A stretch of DNA of 64,000 bases from Solimonas sp036405815. Lineage in GTDB: Bacteria > Pseudomonadota > Gammaproteobacteria > Nevskiales > Nevskiaceae. The position numbers and the translations under genes are program-made. Numbering within the stretch: position 1 is the first letter of the stretch; each line of letters opens with the position of its first letter. The stretch covers positions 11,117-75,116 of the forward strand of contig DASWWX010000041.1 in assembly GCA_036405815.1 (NCBI GenBank), written 5' to 3'. This document shows positions 28,261 to 37,275 of the stretch, in pieces. The notes below the pieces were generated by a model, which saw only the letters and a list, made by a program, of their open reading frames with translations, was not told where the DNA came from and did not search any database.

Positions 28261-30489
28261 TCACTTGTGAGTAAACGTGAACGCGCCGTCCCAGTCGCGG
28301 CCCGGCGGGTTCTCGCGCAGGAACATGATGCGTTCGATGAAGATCTCGTAGATCCGGTGCGGCCGGCCCGACTGCTGCAGGTTGAAGAATTCCAGCTCGG
28401 CCTCGTCCCATTTCTGGGCGCGATAGAGCTGCATCGCGCCGCGATGCCGCGCCAGGTCCTGACGCAACGCCGGATCGAGCTGATCCTTCGGCCCCATCGG
28501 CTCGTAGATCGCCACCGGCTCGGTGCGGCCCTTGACAACGACGCGATCCACCTCGCGAAACGCCCAATCCGAGGGCAACAGGTTGCGCGTGTTGTCGCCG
28601 ATCAGCACGCCGATGCCGTACTCCTTGGTCAGCCCCTCCAGGCGCGACCCCAGGTTCACCGCGTCGCCCATCACGGTATAGGCCATGCGGAACTCGGAAC
28701 CCATGTTGCCGACGTTCATGCGCCCGCTGTTGATGCCGACGCCGATGTGCAGCTTGGGCCAGCCACGACGCTCGAACTCCGGGTCCAGTTCGCGGATCGC
28801 GCGCTGCATGTCCATGCCGGTCAGCACCGCGTGCATCGCGTGATCGGCGTCCGGCAGCGGCGCGCCCCAGAACGCCATGATCAGATCGCCGATGTACTTG
28901 TCGATGGTGCCGCGATGCCTCTGCACCACGGCGGTCTGCTGGGTCAGGAAGGCGTTGATCATCGCCGACAGTTCCTTGGCGTCCAGCTTCTCGGAAATGC
29001 TGGTGAAGTTGCGCACGTCCGAGAACAGCACCGACATCTCGCGGCTCTCGCCCTCCATAGAAATCGACTCGGGATGCTCGGCCATCTCCTCGACCAGCTC
29101 CGGCGGCACGTACTGCCCGAACAGCTTGGAGATCGAGCGCTTGCTGCGCGACTCGATGAAGTAGCCGTACAGCAGATGCGCCATGAACAGGCAGAACGTG
29201 AACGCGACCGGCACGCCCATCGGCATGATGAAGTTGGCGCCGCTCCACAGCACGAATCCGAGCGCGATCACGAACATCGCCGCCACCAGCACTACCGCGG
29301 CGCTGGCCAGCGAGGACAGCTTCGAGAACGCCCAGGCCAGGAGCAGCGCGATCGCCGCCAGCAGCACGACCTCGATGCCGTCGTAGTACGGCGCCTTCTG
29401 ACGGATGCGGCCGTCGAGCATGCCGGAGACGATGTTGGCGTGAACCTCGACCCCCACGAACACCTTGTTCACCGGTGTGCTGCGCAGATCGAGCAATCCG
29501 GCCGCCGAGGCTCCCATCAGCACCACCGCGTCCTTGAGCCGCTCCGGCTCCGGCACGGTGCCGCGGATCAGATCGGTCGCCGAGATATAGGTAAACGTGC
29601 GGTTGTCGCCACGATAGGGCACATAGACCGCGACCTCGCCGTCCACTGGTGTCGACAGGTTGCCGACGGTCAGGCGCTCCAGATTCAGTGAGGTACGGCG
29701 ATCCGGCGGCTCAAACTCCAGACCCACCGGCGCACCGTCCAGGGCCAGCCGGGTCAGCGCCAGCGCCAGCGAGGGATACAACGCGCCCTGGTACTGCTGG
29801 ATCAGCGGCACCCGACGGAATACGCCGTCGTGATCGACCAGGGGATTCTCGAAGAAGCCGCAGTGCGGCGTCGCGGCTTGCAGGACCGGCAGATTGGCGC
29901 CGACGCCCACGGGGGATACGAAATCGATTGCGTAGAGCTTGGCGGCGTTGGCCTCCAGCAAGGGCGCACACAGCGCGCCGATCGACGCACTCTCGCCGGC
30001 CGCAACGCCGGGCTTGAAGAAAAAGCCCAGCACCACCGGCCGGTTGCGGATGGCTTCGGCAAACTGGCGGTCATAATCGAGTTGCGCGCGCACCGCAGCA
30101 TCGCGCTCCGCCACACCCGGCACATCCGACAGCTGGGTGGCCGCGATCTCGGTCCAGGCGCGAGCCGCTCGATCGTCCGGCTCCGAGAACAGGATGTCGA
30201 AGCCCAGTGCGCGCGCGCCGTAGCGATCGAACAGGTTATTGACCAGTTGCGCCAGCTTGTCGCGGCGTATCGGCCAGCCTTCGGCCTCGATGCTGCGCTC
30301 ATCGAGGTCGACGATGACCACGCGCGGATCGGGCGTTTTCAGCAGGGTCAGCTGCACCCGCGCGTCGTAGGTAAAGGCTTCCACCACATCCAGCAGCCGC
30401 AGTGGCGCGACACGCGCCACGTGCAGCAGGAAGACGGTAAACACCAGCGCGCTGATGCCAAGCCGGATCATGGTGCGCGTTGTCATCAT
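28261..30489 (-). CDS. CHASE2-domain class III adenylate/guanylate cyclase
   Basis: 742 residues from the ATGATG at 30489, preceded at about 10 bases by GGGGGAG; a longer upstream frame is GC-rich and lacks support. One N-terminal membrane helix, a periplasmic CHASE2 sensor (about 35-330), a cluster of three membrane helices (about 345-430), then the cyclase catalytic domain. Catalytic metal aspartates occur in LFSDVRNFT and KYIGDLIMAFWG, and the transition-state region in MGDAVNLGSRLEGL. So an active second-messenger cyclase sensing an extracellular signal is expected; ATP versus GTP use is not certain. Divergent from gspC and upstream of clpS on the same strand. Confidence 0.9.
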   Translation of the reverse strand: MMTTRTMIRLGISALVFTVFLLHVARVAPLRLLDVVEAFTYDARVQLTLLKTPDPRVVIVDLDERSIEAEGWPIRRDKLAQLVNNLFDRYGARALGFDILFSEPDDRAARAWTEIAATQLSDVPGVAERDAAVRAQLDYDRQFAEAIRNRPVVLGFFFKPGVAAGESASIGALCAPLLEANAAKLYAIDFVSPVGVGANLPVLQAATPHCGFFENPLVDHDGVFRRVPLIQQYQGALYPSLALALTRLALDGAPVGLEFEPPDRRTSLNLERLTVGNLSTPVDGEVAVYVPYRGDNRTFTYISATDLIRGTVPEPERLKDAVVLMGASAAGLLDLRSTPVNKVFVGVEVHANIVSGMLDGRIRQKAPYYDGIEVVLLAAIALLLAWAFSKLSSLASAAVVLVAAMFVIALGFVLWSGANFIMPMGVPVAFTFCLFMAHLLYGYFIESRSKRSISKLFGQYVPPELVEEMAEHPESISMEGESREMSVLFSDVRNFTSISEKLDAKELSAMINAFLTQQTAVVQRHRGTIDKYIGDLIMAFWGAPLPDADHAMHAVLTGMDMQRAIRELDPEFERRGWPKLHIGVGINSGRMNVGNMGSEFRMAYTVMGDAVNLGSRLEGLTKEYGIGVLIGDNTRNLLPSDWAFREVDRVVVKGRTEPVAIYEPMGPKDQLDPALRQDLARHRGAMQLYRAQKWDEAELEFFNLQQSGRPHRIYEIFIERIMFLRENPPGRDWDGAFTFTHK

Positions 30490-30656
30490 CGCTGCGGTCT
30501 CCCCCGATATCCCCCGATCCACCTCGGGCAGGCCCACGGTACTGAATGCCCCCATCCAGCGGCAAATGTTGCCGCGGCCACCCCTGCCACGTCGCGTTAC
30601 TTCCCCACTCGATCTCCTACGCCCACCGGCGTGACCACGGGTTATCATGCCGGCCG

Positions 30657-31523
30657 ATGGCCACCACCCTGACACTCCACCGCCTCGGTCAGCTCTACGA
30701 GCGCCACGGCCGCAGCCTGCCGCCGCTGGCCACGATCGGGCTGACGATGCTTGTCGCCTGGCTGCTGGCGCAGCTGGTCTGGGCGCTGGTCCCCGTGCCG
30801 GAAGCCGCACGCTGGCAACCCGCGCCGGTGGCACCTGAGGTCAAGGCCGACCGCGGAGGGCCGGATCTGGCTCGCATCGCCGGCGCACAGTTGTTCGGCG
30901 CGTATCGTCCGGAAGCCGCGCCCGCCGGCAACCTGCAGGAAGCGCCCGACACGCGGCTTTCACTGACGCTGCTGGGCATCCTCTCGGGCAACCAGCGTGA
31001 CTCGCGTGCCCTGATCGCCAGCTCCAACGGTGAGGAAAAGCCGTACGCGATCGGCGACGACATCGTCTCCGGCGCCAACCTGCAGGCGATCTTTCCGGAC
31101 CGGGTGATCCTGTCGCGTAACGGCCAGCTCGAAACCCTGAGGTTGAACCGCGATGCCCCGTCGCGCGCCGTCGACACGCGTCCGGTCGACAGCGTCGGCA
31201 GCGCCGGCACCAGCGCGATGCTGGGCCAGATCCGCGAACAGATCCTGGCCGATCCGACCAAGGCCGCCGAGTTCGTGCGTGTACAACCGGCCAACGTCAA
31301 CGGCCAGCTGCGCGGCTACCGCATCTACCCCGGCCGTGAGCGTGCGGCCTTCACCGACGCCGGCCTGCGGCCGGGCGATCTGGTCACTTCGGTCAATGGC
31401 ATACAATTGGACGACAATCAGAAAGCCCTGCAGATGCTGGGGGATCTCAGCCGCGCCGGCTCCGTCACGTTGACGGTCGAGCGTGGCGGGCAACCGCAAA
31501 CGATCACTCTTTCCTTCAATTGA
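30657..31523 (+). CDS. gspC: Type II secretion system protein C
   Basis: 288 residues beginning MATTLTLHRL. A short cytoplasmic tail, one membrane helix (about 22-44), a periplasmic homology region (LARIAGAQLFGAYRP, LTLLGILSGNQRDSRALI) and a C-terminal PDZ domain (FTDAGLRPGDLVTSVNGIQLDD). GspC links the inner-membrane platform to the GspD secretin. First of gspC-D-E-F, with gspD starting one base after its stop. Divergent from the cyclase gene. Confidence 0.94.
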   Translation: MATTLTLHRLGQLYERHGRSLPPLATIGLTMLVAWLLAQLVWALVPVPEAARWQPAPVAPEVKADRGGPDLARIAGAQLFGAYRPEAAPAGNLQEAPDTRLSLTLLGILSGNQRDSRALIASSNGEEKPYAIGDDIVSGANLQAIFPDRVILSRNGQLETLRLNRDAPSRAVDTRPVDSVGSAGTSAMLGQIREQILADPTKAAEFVRVQPANVNGQLRGYRIYPGRERAAFTDAGLRPGDLVTSVNGIQLDDNQKALQMLGDLSRAGSVTLTVERGGQPQTITLSFN

Positions 31524-31524
31524 C

Positions 31525-33603
31525 ATGACACTCCGCAAGCCCGCCCTGGCTCTGGCCGTCGCGTTGGCGTCCCTGCTGGCGGTGCCGGCGCGCGCCGACA
31601 TCACGCTCAATCTCAAGGACGCGGAGATCAGCACGCTGATCGCCACCGTCAGCGAGGTCACCGGCCGAAACTTCATCGTCGACGGCCGCGTCAAGGGCAA
31701 GGTCACGGTGATTTCTTCTTCTCCGATGACCGAAGAAGGGCTGTACGAAACCTTTCTCGCCGTGCTGCAGGTCAATGGCTTTGCCGCGATCCCGGCCGGC
31801 GACACGATCAAGATCGTGCCGGAAACCAACGCACGCCAGGACGGCGGCTCCTACGCCAGCGACGGCCGCGGTCTGCCGATGGACGAGGTCGTCACGCACG
31901 TTTACCAGCTGCAGAACATCAACGCCTCGCAGCTGGTGCCGATCCTGCGTCCGATGGTGCCGCAGTGGGGTCATCTCGCGGCCTACCAGGCCAACAACAC
32001 GCTGATCATCTCTGACCGCGCCTCCAACGTCGCCCGTCTCGGCGATCTGATCCGGCAGATGGATCAGGCCGGCGACCGCGATATCGAGAACGTGCGTCTG
32101 CAGCACGCCTCGGCCAGCGAGGTCGTGCGCGTGCTCACCTCCTTGACGCAACAGGACAAGCAGGCCGATCCGACCAGCAAACCCGCCACGGCCATCGCCG
32201 ACGAGCGCAGCAACAGCATTCTCGTGGGCGGCGACAAGGCCGAGCGCTCCAAGCTGATCGCCATCGTGCGGCAGCTCGACATCGAACTGACCGATGACGG
32301 CGCCACCCAGGTCGTCTATCTGCGTTATGCCAGTGCCGAGAACCTGGCGCCGATCCTCGAAGGCTATGCCCAGCAGGTCGGCCAGGCCGAACAGCGTGCC
32401 GCCACCGGCAGCGCCGCACCGGCCGCCGCGCCGTCGGCAGCCGGCGCCAGCGGCGCCGCTCGCGTGCTGGCCGACAAGGACACCAACGCGCTGATCATCA
32501 CCGCCGCGCCCAAGGCAATGCGCCAGATCCGCGACGTCATCGCCCAGCTCGACATCCAGCGCTCACAGGTACTGGTCGAGGGCTTGATCGCGGAAATCAG
32601 CTCGGAGCGCTCCAGCCAGCTCGGCATCGACTGGGCCGTGTTCAACGAGGATCGCATCGCCGCGGCGACGATCCTGAACCAGTCGACGCTCAGCGCCCTG
32701 AGCGCCGCGGCGACCACCGGCAACCCGCAGGCGGCCCTGTCGGCGATCTCGCAGGGGGTCAATCTGATTGGCGGCCGCAGCGGTGGCGACAGCGGCACCA
32801 GCTTCGGCATCCTGCTCAAGGCGCTGAAGGGCGACGGCGATACCAACGTGCTGTCGACGCCGACCATCGTCACGATGGACAACGAGGAGGCCAAGTTCTC
32901 GGCGGGCCAGGAAGTGCCGTTCCTGACGGGCCAGTTCTCGAATACGGGGGTCGGCACGACCACCGGCTCGGTCAATCCCTTCCAGACCATCGAACGCAAG
33001 GACGTCGGCCTGACGTTGTCGGTGACGCCGCAGATCAGTGAGGGCAACACCATCAAACTCAAGCTCGATCTCGAAGTCTCGAGCCTGTCCAGCGGCACCG
33101 CCGGCGCAGCCAACCTGATCACCAACAAGCGCACGCTGACCAATGTCGTGTCGGTTGAGAACGGCCAGATCCTGGTCATTGGCGGCCTGATCGATGACCA
33201 GGTCAACGACCAGAAGCAAAGCGTGCCGCTGCTGGGCGACATTCCGATTCTCGGTCACCTGTTCTCGTCGCGCTCGGTACAGAAGACCAAGCGCAACCTG
33301 ATGCTGTTCATCCGCCCTTCGATCCTGCGCAAGCAGCTCGAAGGCGACTACTACACGCGCAAGAAGTACGAGAACGTGCGTCAGGCACAGCTCGAAGCCG
33401 GCAGCGACAAGCCGGTCCCGCTGCTCGGCGGCAAAAAGCCGCAGCTCAGGCCCTTCGAGGAGTATCTGCGCGAGCACGGCGGCGTGCCGGCACGCGATGT
33501 GGAGCCGCAGCAGCAGCGCACCGCGCCCGAGCCCAATCCGCCGCGCGCCGGCATGGCGCCGCCGCGTCCGGCTGTGGCGCTGCCGCCGCCACGCCAGAAC
33601 TGA
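31525..33603 (+). CDS. gspD: Type II secretion system secretin
   Basis: 692 residues. Sec signal peptide (about 1-25, ending VPARAD), N0 domain (ITLNLKDAEISTLIATV), N1-N3 ring-building domains with an Ala/Gly/Ser-rich linker in N3 (about 290-312), then the secretin pore domain (EVPFLTGQFSNTG, GGLIDDQVNDQ, LMLFIRPSIL). The C-terminal ~70 residues are Pro/Arg rich. No lipobox is visible, so a separate pilotin or none may be used. It forms the outer-membrane channel. The start chosen places a clear signal peptide first. Confidence 0.95.
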   Translation: MTLRKPALALAVALASLLAVPARADITLNLKDAEISTLIATVSEVTGRNFIVDGRVKGKVTVISSSPMTEEGLYETFLAVLQVNGFAAIPAGDTIKIVPETNARQDGGSYASDGRGLPMDEVVTHVYQLQNINASQLVPILRPMVPQWGHLAAYQANNTLIISDRASNVARLGDLIRQMDQAGDRDIENVRLQHASASEVVRVLTSLTQQDKQADPTSKPATAIADERSNSILVGGDKAERSKLIAIVRQLDIELTDDGATQVVYLRYASAENLAPILEGYAQQVGQAEQRAATGSAAPAAAPSAAGASGAARVLADKDTNALIITAAPKAMRQIRDVIAQLDIQRSQVLVEGLIAEISSERSSQLGIDWAVFNEDRIAAATILNQSTLSALSAAATTGNPQAALSAISQGVNLIGGRSGGDSGTSFGILLKALKGDGDTNVLSTPTIVTMDNEEAKFSAGQEVPFLTGQFSNTGVGTTTGSVNPFQTIERKDVGLTLSVTPQISEGNTIKLKLDLEVSSLSSGTAGAANLITNKRTLTNVVSVENGQILVIGGLIDDQVNDQKQSVPLLGDIPILGHLFSSRSVQKTKRNLMLFIRPSILRKQLEGDYYTRKKYENVRQAQLEAGSDKPVPLLGGKKPQLRPFEEYLREHGGVPARDVEPQQQRTAPEPNPPRAGMAPPRPAVALPPPRQN

Positions 33604-33611
33604 ACGATTCC

Positions 33612-35096
33612 ATGGAGCAGCCTGTCCGGCGACCGCCGTTCGCGTTCGCCAAGCGCCACGGCCTGATCGTCACCGAGGATCGCGGCGACCATGTGCTGGC
33701 TGTTGCGCGCCCCGGCGTGGCCATCGATGCCGTGCAGGAAACCCGTCGCTTCGTCGGTCGCCCGCTGCGGCTGCAGAACGTCTCGCCGCAGGAATTCGAC
33801 GCCCTGCTGTCACGCACCTACGAAGGCCAGACCGCGGCCACCGCCAGCCTGATGCAGGGTCTGGACGCCGAGGAGACCGATCTCGATGCGCTGGCCCTCG
33901 CCTTGCAGGACAGCCAGGACCTGCTCGAATCCGACGACGATGCACCGGTCATCAAGTTCATCAACGGGCTTCTGGTCGAGGCGATCCGCGAGAACGCCTC
34001 GGACATTCACGTCGAGAGCTTCGAGAGCCGCTTGCAGATCCGCTTCCGTGTCGACGGCGTGCTGCGCGAGATCATGTCGCCACCCAAGGCCATGGCCCCG
34101 CGGCTGGTGTCGCGCATCAAGGTCATGGCCAAGCTCGACATCGCAGAGAAGCGCCTGCCGCAGGACGGCCGCATCTCGCGCGCCTTCGGCGGCCGCAAGG
34201 TCGACGTGCGCGTCTCCACGATCCCGACAGGCGTCAACAGCGAACGCGTCGTGATGCGTATCCTCGATAAGCAGGCCGACAAGCTCGACCTGGAGCAGCT
34301 TGGCCTGGACGAGCAGCAGATCGAGATCCTCAAGCGCATCATCCACCGCCCCTACGGCATCATGCTGGTGACCGGGCCCACCGGCTCGGGTAAAACCACG
34401 ACGCTGTACTCGGCGCTGTCGGTGCTCAACGACCGCTCGCGCAACATCATGACGGTCGAGGACCCGATCGAGTACTACATCGACGGCGTCGGCCAGACCC
34501 AGGTCAACACCAAGGTCGAGATGACCTTTGCACGCGGCCTGCGCGCGATCCTGCGTCAGGACCCTGACGTGGTGATGGTCGGCGAAATCCGCGACCTGGA
34601 AACCGCACAGATCGCGGTGCAAGCCTCGCAGACCGGCCACCTCGTGCTGTCGACCCTGCACACCAACACCGCGGTCGGCGCCGTTACGCGCCTGCGCGAT
34701 ATGGGCGTGGAGCCGTACCAGCTTTCCTCGTCGCTGGTCGGCCTCATGGCGCAGCGGCTGGTGCGCGAACTGTGCCAGCACTGCAAGGCACCGTATGAAG
34801 CCGGCACCGCGGAGAAAGAACAGCTCGGCATCGACCCGGCGAAACCGCTGACGCTGTACAAGGCCGTCGGCTGCCCGCAGTGCCGCCATATGGGCTTCCT
34901 GGGCCGCACCGGCATCCAGGAGATCATCGAGGTCGACCGCAAGCTCGAATCGATGATCCACGACAATGCCTCCGAGCAAGCGCTGGAAGCCTACGCGCGA
35001 TCGCAGAGCCCCGGCATCCTGCAGGCCGGCCGCAACAAGATCATCGCCGGCGAAACCACGCTGCGCGACGTGCTGCGCGTGACGATCGAAGAGTAA
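33612..35096 (+). CDS. gspE: Type II secretion ATPase GspE
   Basis: 494 residues. N1E/N2E domains, then the secretion ATPase: Walker A GPTGSGKT at 255-262, Asp box TVEDPIEYYIDG, Walker B RQDPDVVMVGEIRD, His box GHLVLSTLHTN. A zinc-binding insert has CQHC and CPQC about 29 residues apart. GspE powers pseudopilus assembly with GspF and GspL. It starts 8 bases after gspD and ends 6 bases before gspF. The Asp and His boxes resemble GspE more than PilB, supporting T2SS rather than type IV pilus. Confidence 0.95.
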   Translation: MEQPVRRPPFAFAKRHGLIVTEDRGDHVLAVARPGVAIDAVQETRRFVGRPLRLQNVSPQEFDALLSRTYEGQTAATASLMQGLDAEETDLDALALALQDSQDLLESDDDAPVIKFINGLLVEAIRENASDIHVESFESRLQIRFRVDGVLREIMSPPKAMAPRLVSRIKVMAKLDIAEKRLPQDGRISRAFGGRKVDVRVSTIPTGVNSERVVMRILDKQADKLDLEQLGLDEQQIEILKRIIHRPYGIMLVTGPTGSGKTTTLYSALSVLNDRSRNIMTVEDPIEYYIDGVGQTQVNTKVEMTFARGLRAILRQDPDVVMVGEIRDLETAQIAVQASQTGHLVLSTLHTNTAVGAVTRLRDMGVEPYQLSSSLVGLMAQRLVRELCQHCKAPYEAGTAEKEQLGIDPAKPLTLYKAVGCPQCRHMGFLGRTGIQEIIEVDRKLESMIHDNASEQALEAYARSQSPGILQAGRNKIIAGETTLRDVLRVTIEE

Positions 35097-35102
35097 GTCG
35101 CC

Positions 35103-36323
35103 ATGGCCGCGTACGAGTACAGCGCGCTCGACGCCAGGGGCCGCCAGACCAAAGGCCTGATCGAAGGCGACACGCCACGCCACGCGCGCGCGATGCTGCG
35201 CGATCGCGGCCTGACGCCACTGGAGGTCAACCAGGTTGCGGAGTCGCGCACCGGTGGCGGTGGCGGCCTGTTCAACCGCGGCGGCAGTGGCATCAGCCAC
35301 ACCGAGTTGTCGCTGTTCACGCGCCAGCTCGCGACGCTGACGCGCGCCGGCCTGCCACTGGACGAAGCGCTGACTGCGGTCTCAGAGCAAAGCGAGAGCC
35401 GGCGCGTCAAGCGCATTGCGCTGGGCGTGCGCGCCGGGGTCATCGAGGGCAGCTCGCTGGCGCATTCGCTGAACCAGTTTCCCAACGCCTTCCCGCCGCT
35501 GTTCCGCGCCACCGTCGAGGCCGGCGAGCAGTCGGGCAAGCTCGATTACATCCTCGAACGCCTGGCGGAGTACGTCGAGCGCCGGCAGGCGATGCAACAG
35601 AAGATCGTGCTCGCCGCGTTCTATCCGGCAATCCTCACGTTCGTGGCGATCGGCGTGGTCATGCTGCTGCTGACCTACGTCGTACCACAGGTCGTCGAGG
35701 TGTTCGACAGCATCGATGCGACGCTGCCGCCGCTGACGCGCGGCCTGATCGCCACCTCGGACTTCCTGCGCGACTACGGCATCGTGTTGCTGGCCCTGCT
35801 CGGTGCGGGCCTGTTCGTGTTCACCCGCCTGATGCGTGGCGAAGCCTTCAAGCGCCGCGTGCATGCGCTGATCCTGCGCTTGCCGCTGGTCGGCCGCCTG
35901 GTGCGTGGCGCCAACACCGGCCGCTTCACGCGGACGCTCGGCATCCTGTTCGGCAGCGGTGTGCCGATCCTCGAAGCGCTGCGTATCGGCACGCAGGTGG
36001 TCACCAACCTGCCGATGCGGGACGCGATTGAGAACGCCGCGATCCGCGTGCGAGAAGGCGCCAATCTCAGTCGCTCGCTGGCCGCCAGCAAGCTGTTTCC
36101 TCCGATTACCGTGCATCTGATCGCCAGCGGCGAATCCTCCGGCACGCTCGACGAAATGCTGGATCGCGCCGCCGAGAACCAGGAACGCGAAGTGGAGACC
36201 CTGGTTGCTGCGCTGATGGGCGTGTTCGAACCGGTGCTGATCCTGGCGATGGGCGGCATCGTGCTGCTGATCGTGCTGGCGATCCTGCTGCCGATCTTCG
36301 ATCTCAACCAGCTCGTGCAGTGA
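35103..36323 (+). CDS. gspF: Type II secretion inner-membrane platform protein GspF
   Basis: 406 residues. Start MAAYEYSALDARGRQTKGLIEGDT is typical of GspF. Two GspF domains (about 70-195 and 275-395), each followed by membrane helices; the final helix carries LIVLAILLPIFDLNQLVQ, a family hallmark. GspF anchors GspE and helps raise the pseudopilus. The last 20 codons plus stop are duplicated downstream (36422-36484). No gspG-N genes follow, so the remainder of the T2SS must be elsewhere if the system works. Confidence 0.95.
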   Translation: MAAYEYSALDARGRQTKGLIEGDTPRHARAMLRDRGLTPLEVNQVAESRTGGGGGLFNRGGSGISHTELSLFTRQLATLTRAGLPLDEALTAVSEQSESRRVKRIALGVRAGVIEGSSLAHSLNQFPNAFPPLFRATVEAGEQSGKLDYILERLAEYVERRQAMQQKIVLAAFYPAILTFVAIGVVMLLLTYVVPQVVEVFDSIDATLPPLTRGLIATSDFLRDYGIVLLALLGAGLFVFTRLMRGEAFKRRVHALILRLPLVGRLVRGANTGRFTRTLGILFGSGVPILEALRIGTQVVTNLPMRDAIENAAIRVREGANLSRSLAASKLFPPITVHLIASGESSGTLDEMLDRAAENQEREVETLVAALMGVFEPVLILAMGGIVLLIVLAILLPIFDLNQLVQ

Positions 36324-36484
36324 GTGCCACCCATCGCACCCCCTTGTACGTGCGCTATCGCGCATCCGGGGGCGTTCGCCGGGAAACGAGTCCACTGGAC
36401 TCGTTTCTGCCCGGACTCACCGTGCAGCTGATCGTGCTGGCGATCCTGCTGCCGATCTTCGATCTCAACCAGCTCGTACAGTGA
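36261..36484 (+). repeat. 63-bp direct duplication of the gspF 3' end flanking a 98-bp palindromic insert
   Basis: 36261-36323 (gspF codons 387-406 plus stop) recurs at 36422-36484 with 61 of 63 bases identical. The 98 bases between hold two hairpins: an outer CCCCC/GGGGG pair at 36339-36372 enclosing TGCG/CGCA, and a perfect 11-bp stem (AAACGAGTCCA) at 36384-36406 bracketed by CCGGG/CCCGG. The second copy runs directly into the start codon of the next gene. No coding capacity is visible in the insert. Confidence 0.9.
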
Positions 36485-37254
36485 ACGCGGACTGGATGCA
36501 GCAGGCGATCCTGCTGGTCGTCGGCTTTGCCGCGAGCTTCTTCTCGGCACTGGCCGGCGGCGGCGCCGGCCTGCTGCAGTTCCCTGCGCTGATCCTGCTC
36601 GGCCTCGGCTTTGCCGGCGCGGTGGCAACGCACAAGGTCGCGGTCGTTGCGCTCGGCGTCGGTTCGACCGCGCGTCATCTGCGTGAAGGCGCGCAGGACT
36701 GGCGCTTTCTCGGCCTGTGCACGCTACTGGGCCTGCCTGGCGTGGTCTTCGGCACGCAGCTCGCACTGCGCATCCCGGACCGCGAAGGCGAACTCATCTT
36801 CGGGACCGTCAACATCGGGCTCGGCATCTTCTCGATTCTGCGCCCCCAACTGGGCATGCAGTCCCTGCCTCGCAACCGCTCGGGTCACGGCCTGCTGCTG
36901 GGTAGCCTGCTCACCTTCGGCGTGGGCTGGCTGGTCGGCATCGTGCCGTCCGGCCCCGGCATATTCGCAACCCTGCTGTTCCTGCTGTGGTACGGCTGCG
37001 ATTTCCGCCAGGCCGTGGCCTACACCATGCTGATGGTGGGCCTGGTCTGGAATGCGGTCGGCGCCGTCACCGCCGGGCTTTACGGACCGGTGGCCTGGCA
37101 TTGGATGGCCGCGCTGGTGATCGGCGGACTCGCTGGCGGCTATCTCGGCTCGCACCTGGGCCTGCTGAAAGGCAATCGCTTCATCAAGCGTGCCTACGAA
37201 ATCCTGACGCTGCTGATGGGCGTCAGCCTGATTGCGCAGGGCCTTCTACGCTGA
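36481..37254 (+). CDS. TSUP (TauE/SafE) family transporter
   Basis: 257 residues from a GTG that overlaps the duplicated gspF stop (GTGA); an ATG five codons later is an alternative. About eight membrane helices; motifs AGGGAGLLQFP in the first half and VGIVPSGPGIF in the second fit TSUP permeases. The substrate is likely a sulfur-containing or other small anion. It shares little obvious sequence with the TSUP gene near cysG, so this is a different subfamily. Follows the T2SS genes, convergent with plsX. Confidence 0.85.
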   Translation: MNADWMQQAILLVVGFAASFFSALAGGGAGLLQFPALILLGLGFAGAVATHKVAVVALGVGSTARHLREGAQDWRFLGLCTLLGLPGVVFGTQLALRIPDREGELIFGTVNIGLGIFSILRPQLGMQSLPRNRSGHGLLLGSLLTFGVGWLVGIVPSGPGIFATLLFLLWYGCDFRQAVAYTMLMVGLVWNAVGAVTAGLYGPVAWHWMAALVIGGLAGGYLGSHLGLLKGNRFIKRAYEILTLLMGVSLIAQGLLR

Positions 37255-37275
37255 CGACGCGAGTGCTTTGGCCGT

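Noticed and set aside
28261..30834. Longer cyclase start adding ~115 residues
   Set aside because: The extension is Ala/Arg/Pro-rich shadow sequence; ATGATG at 30489 has a good ribosome site before the membrane helix.
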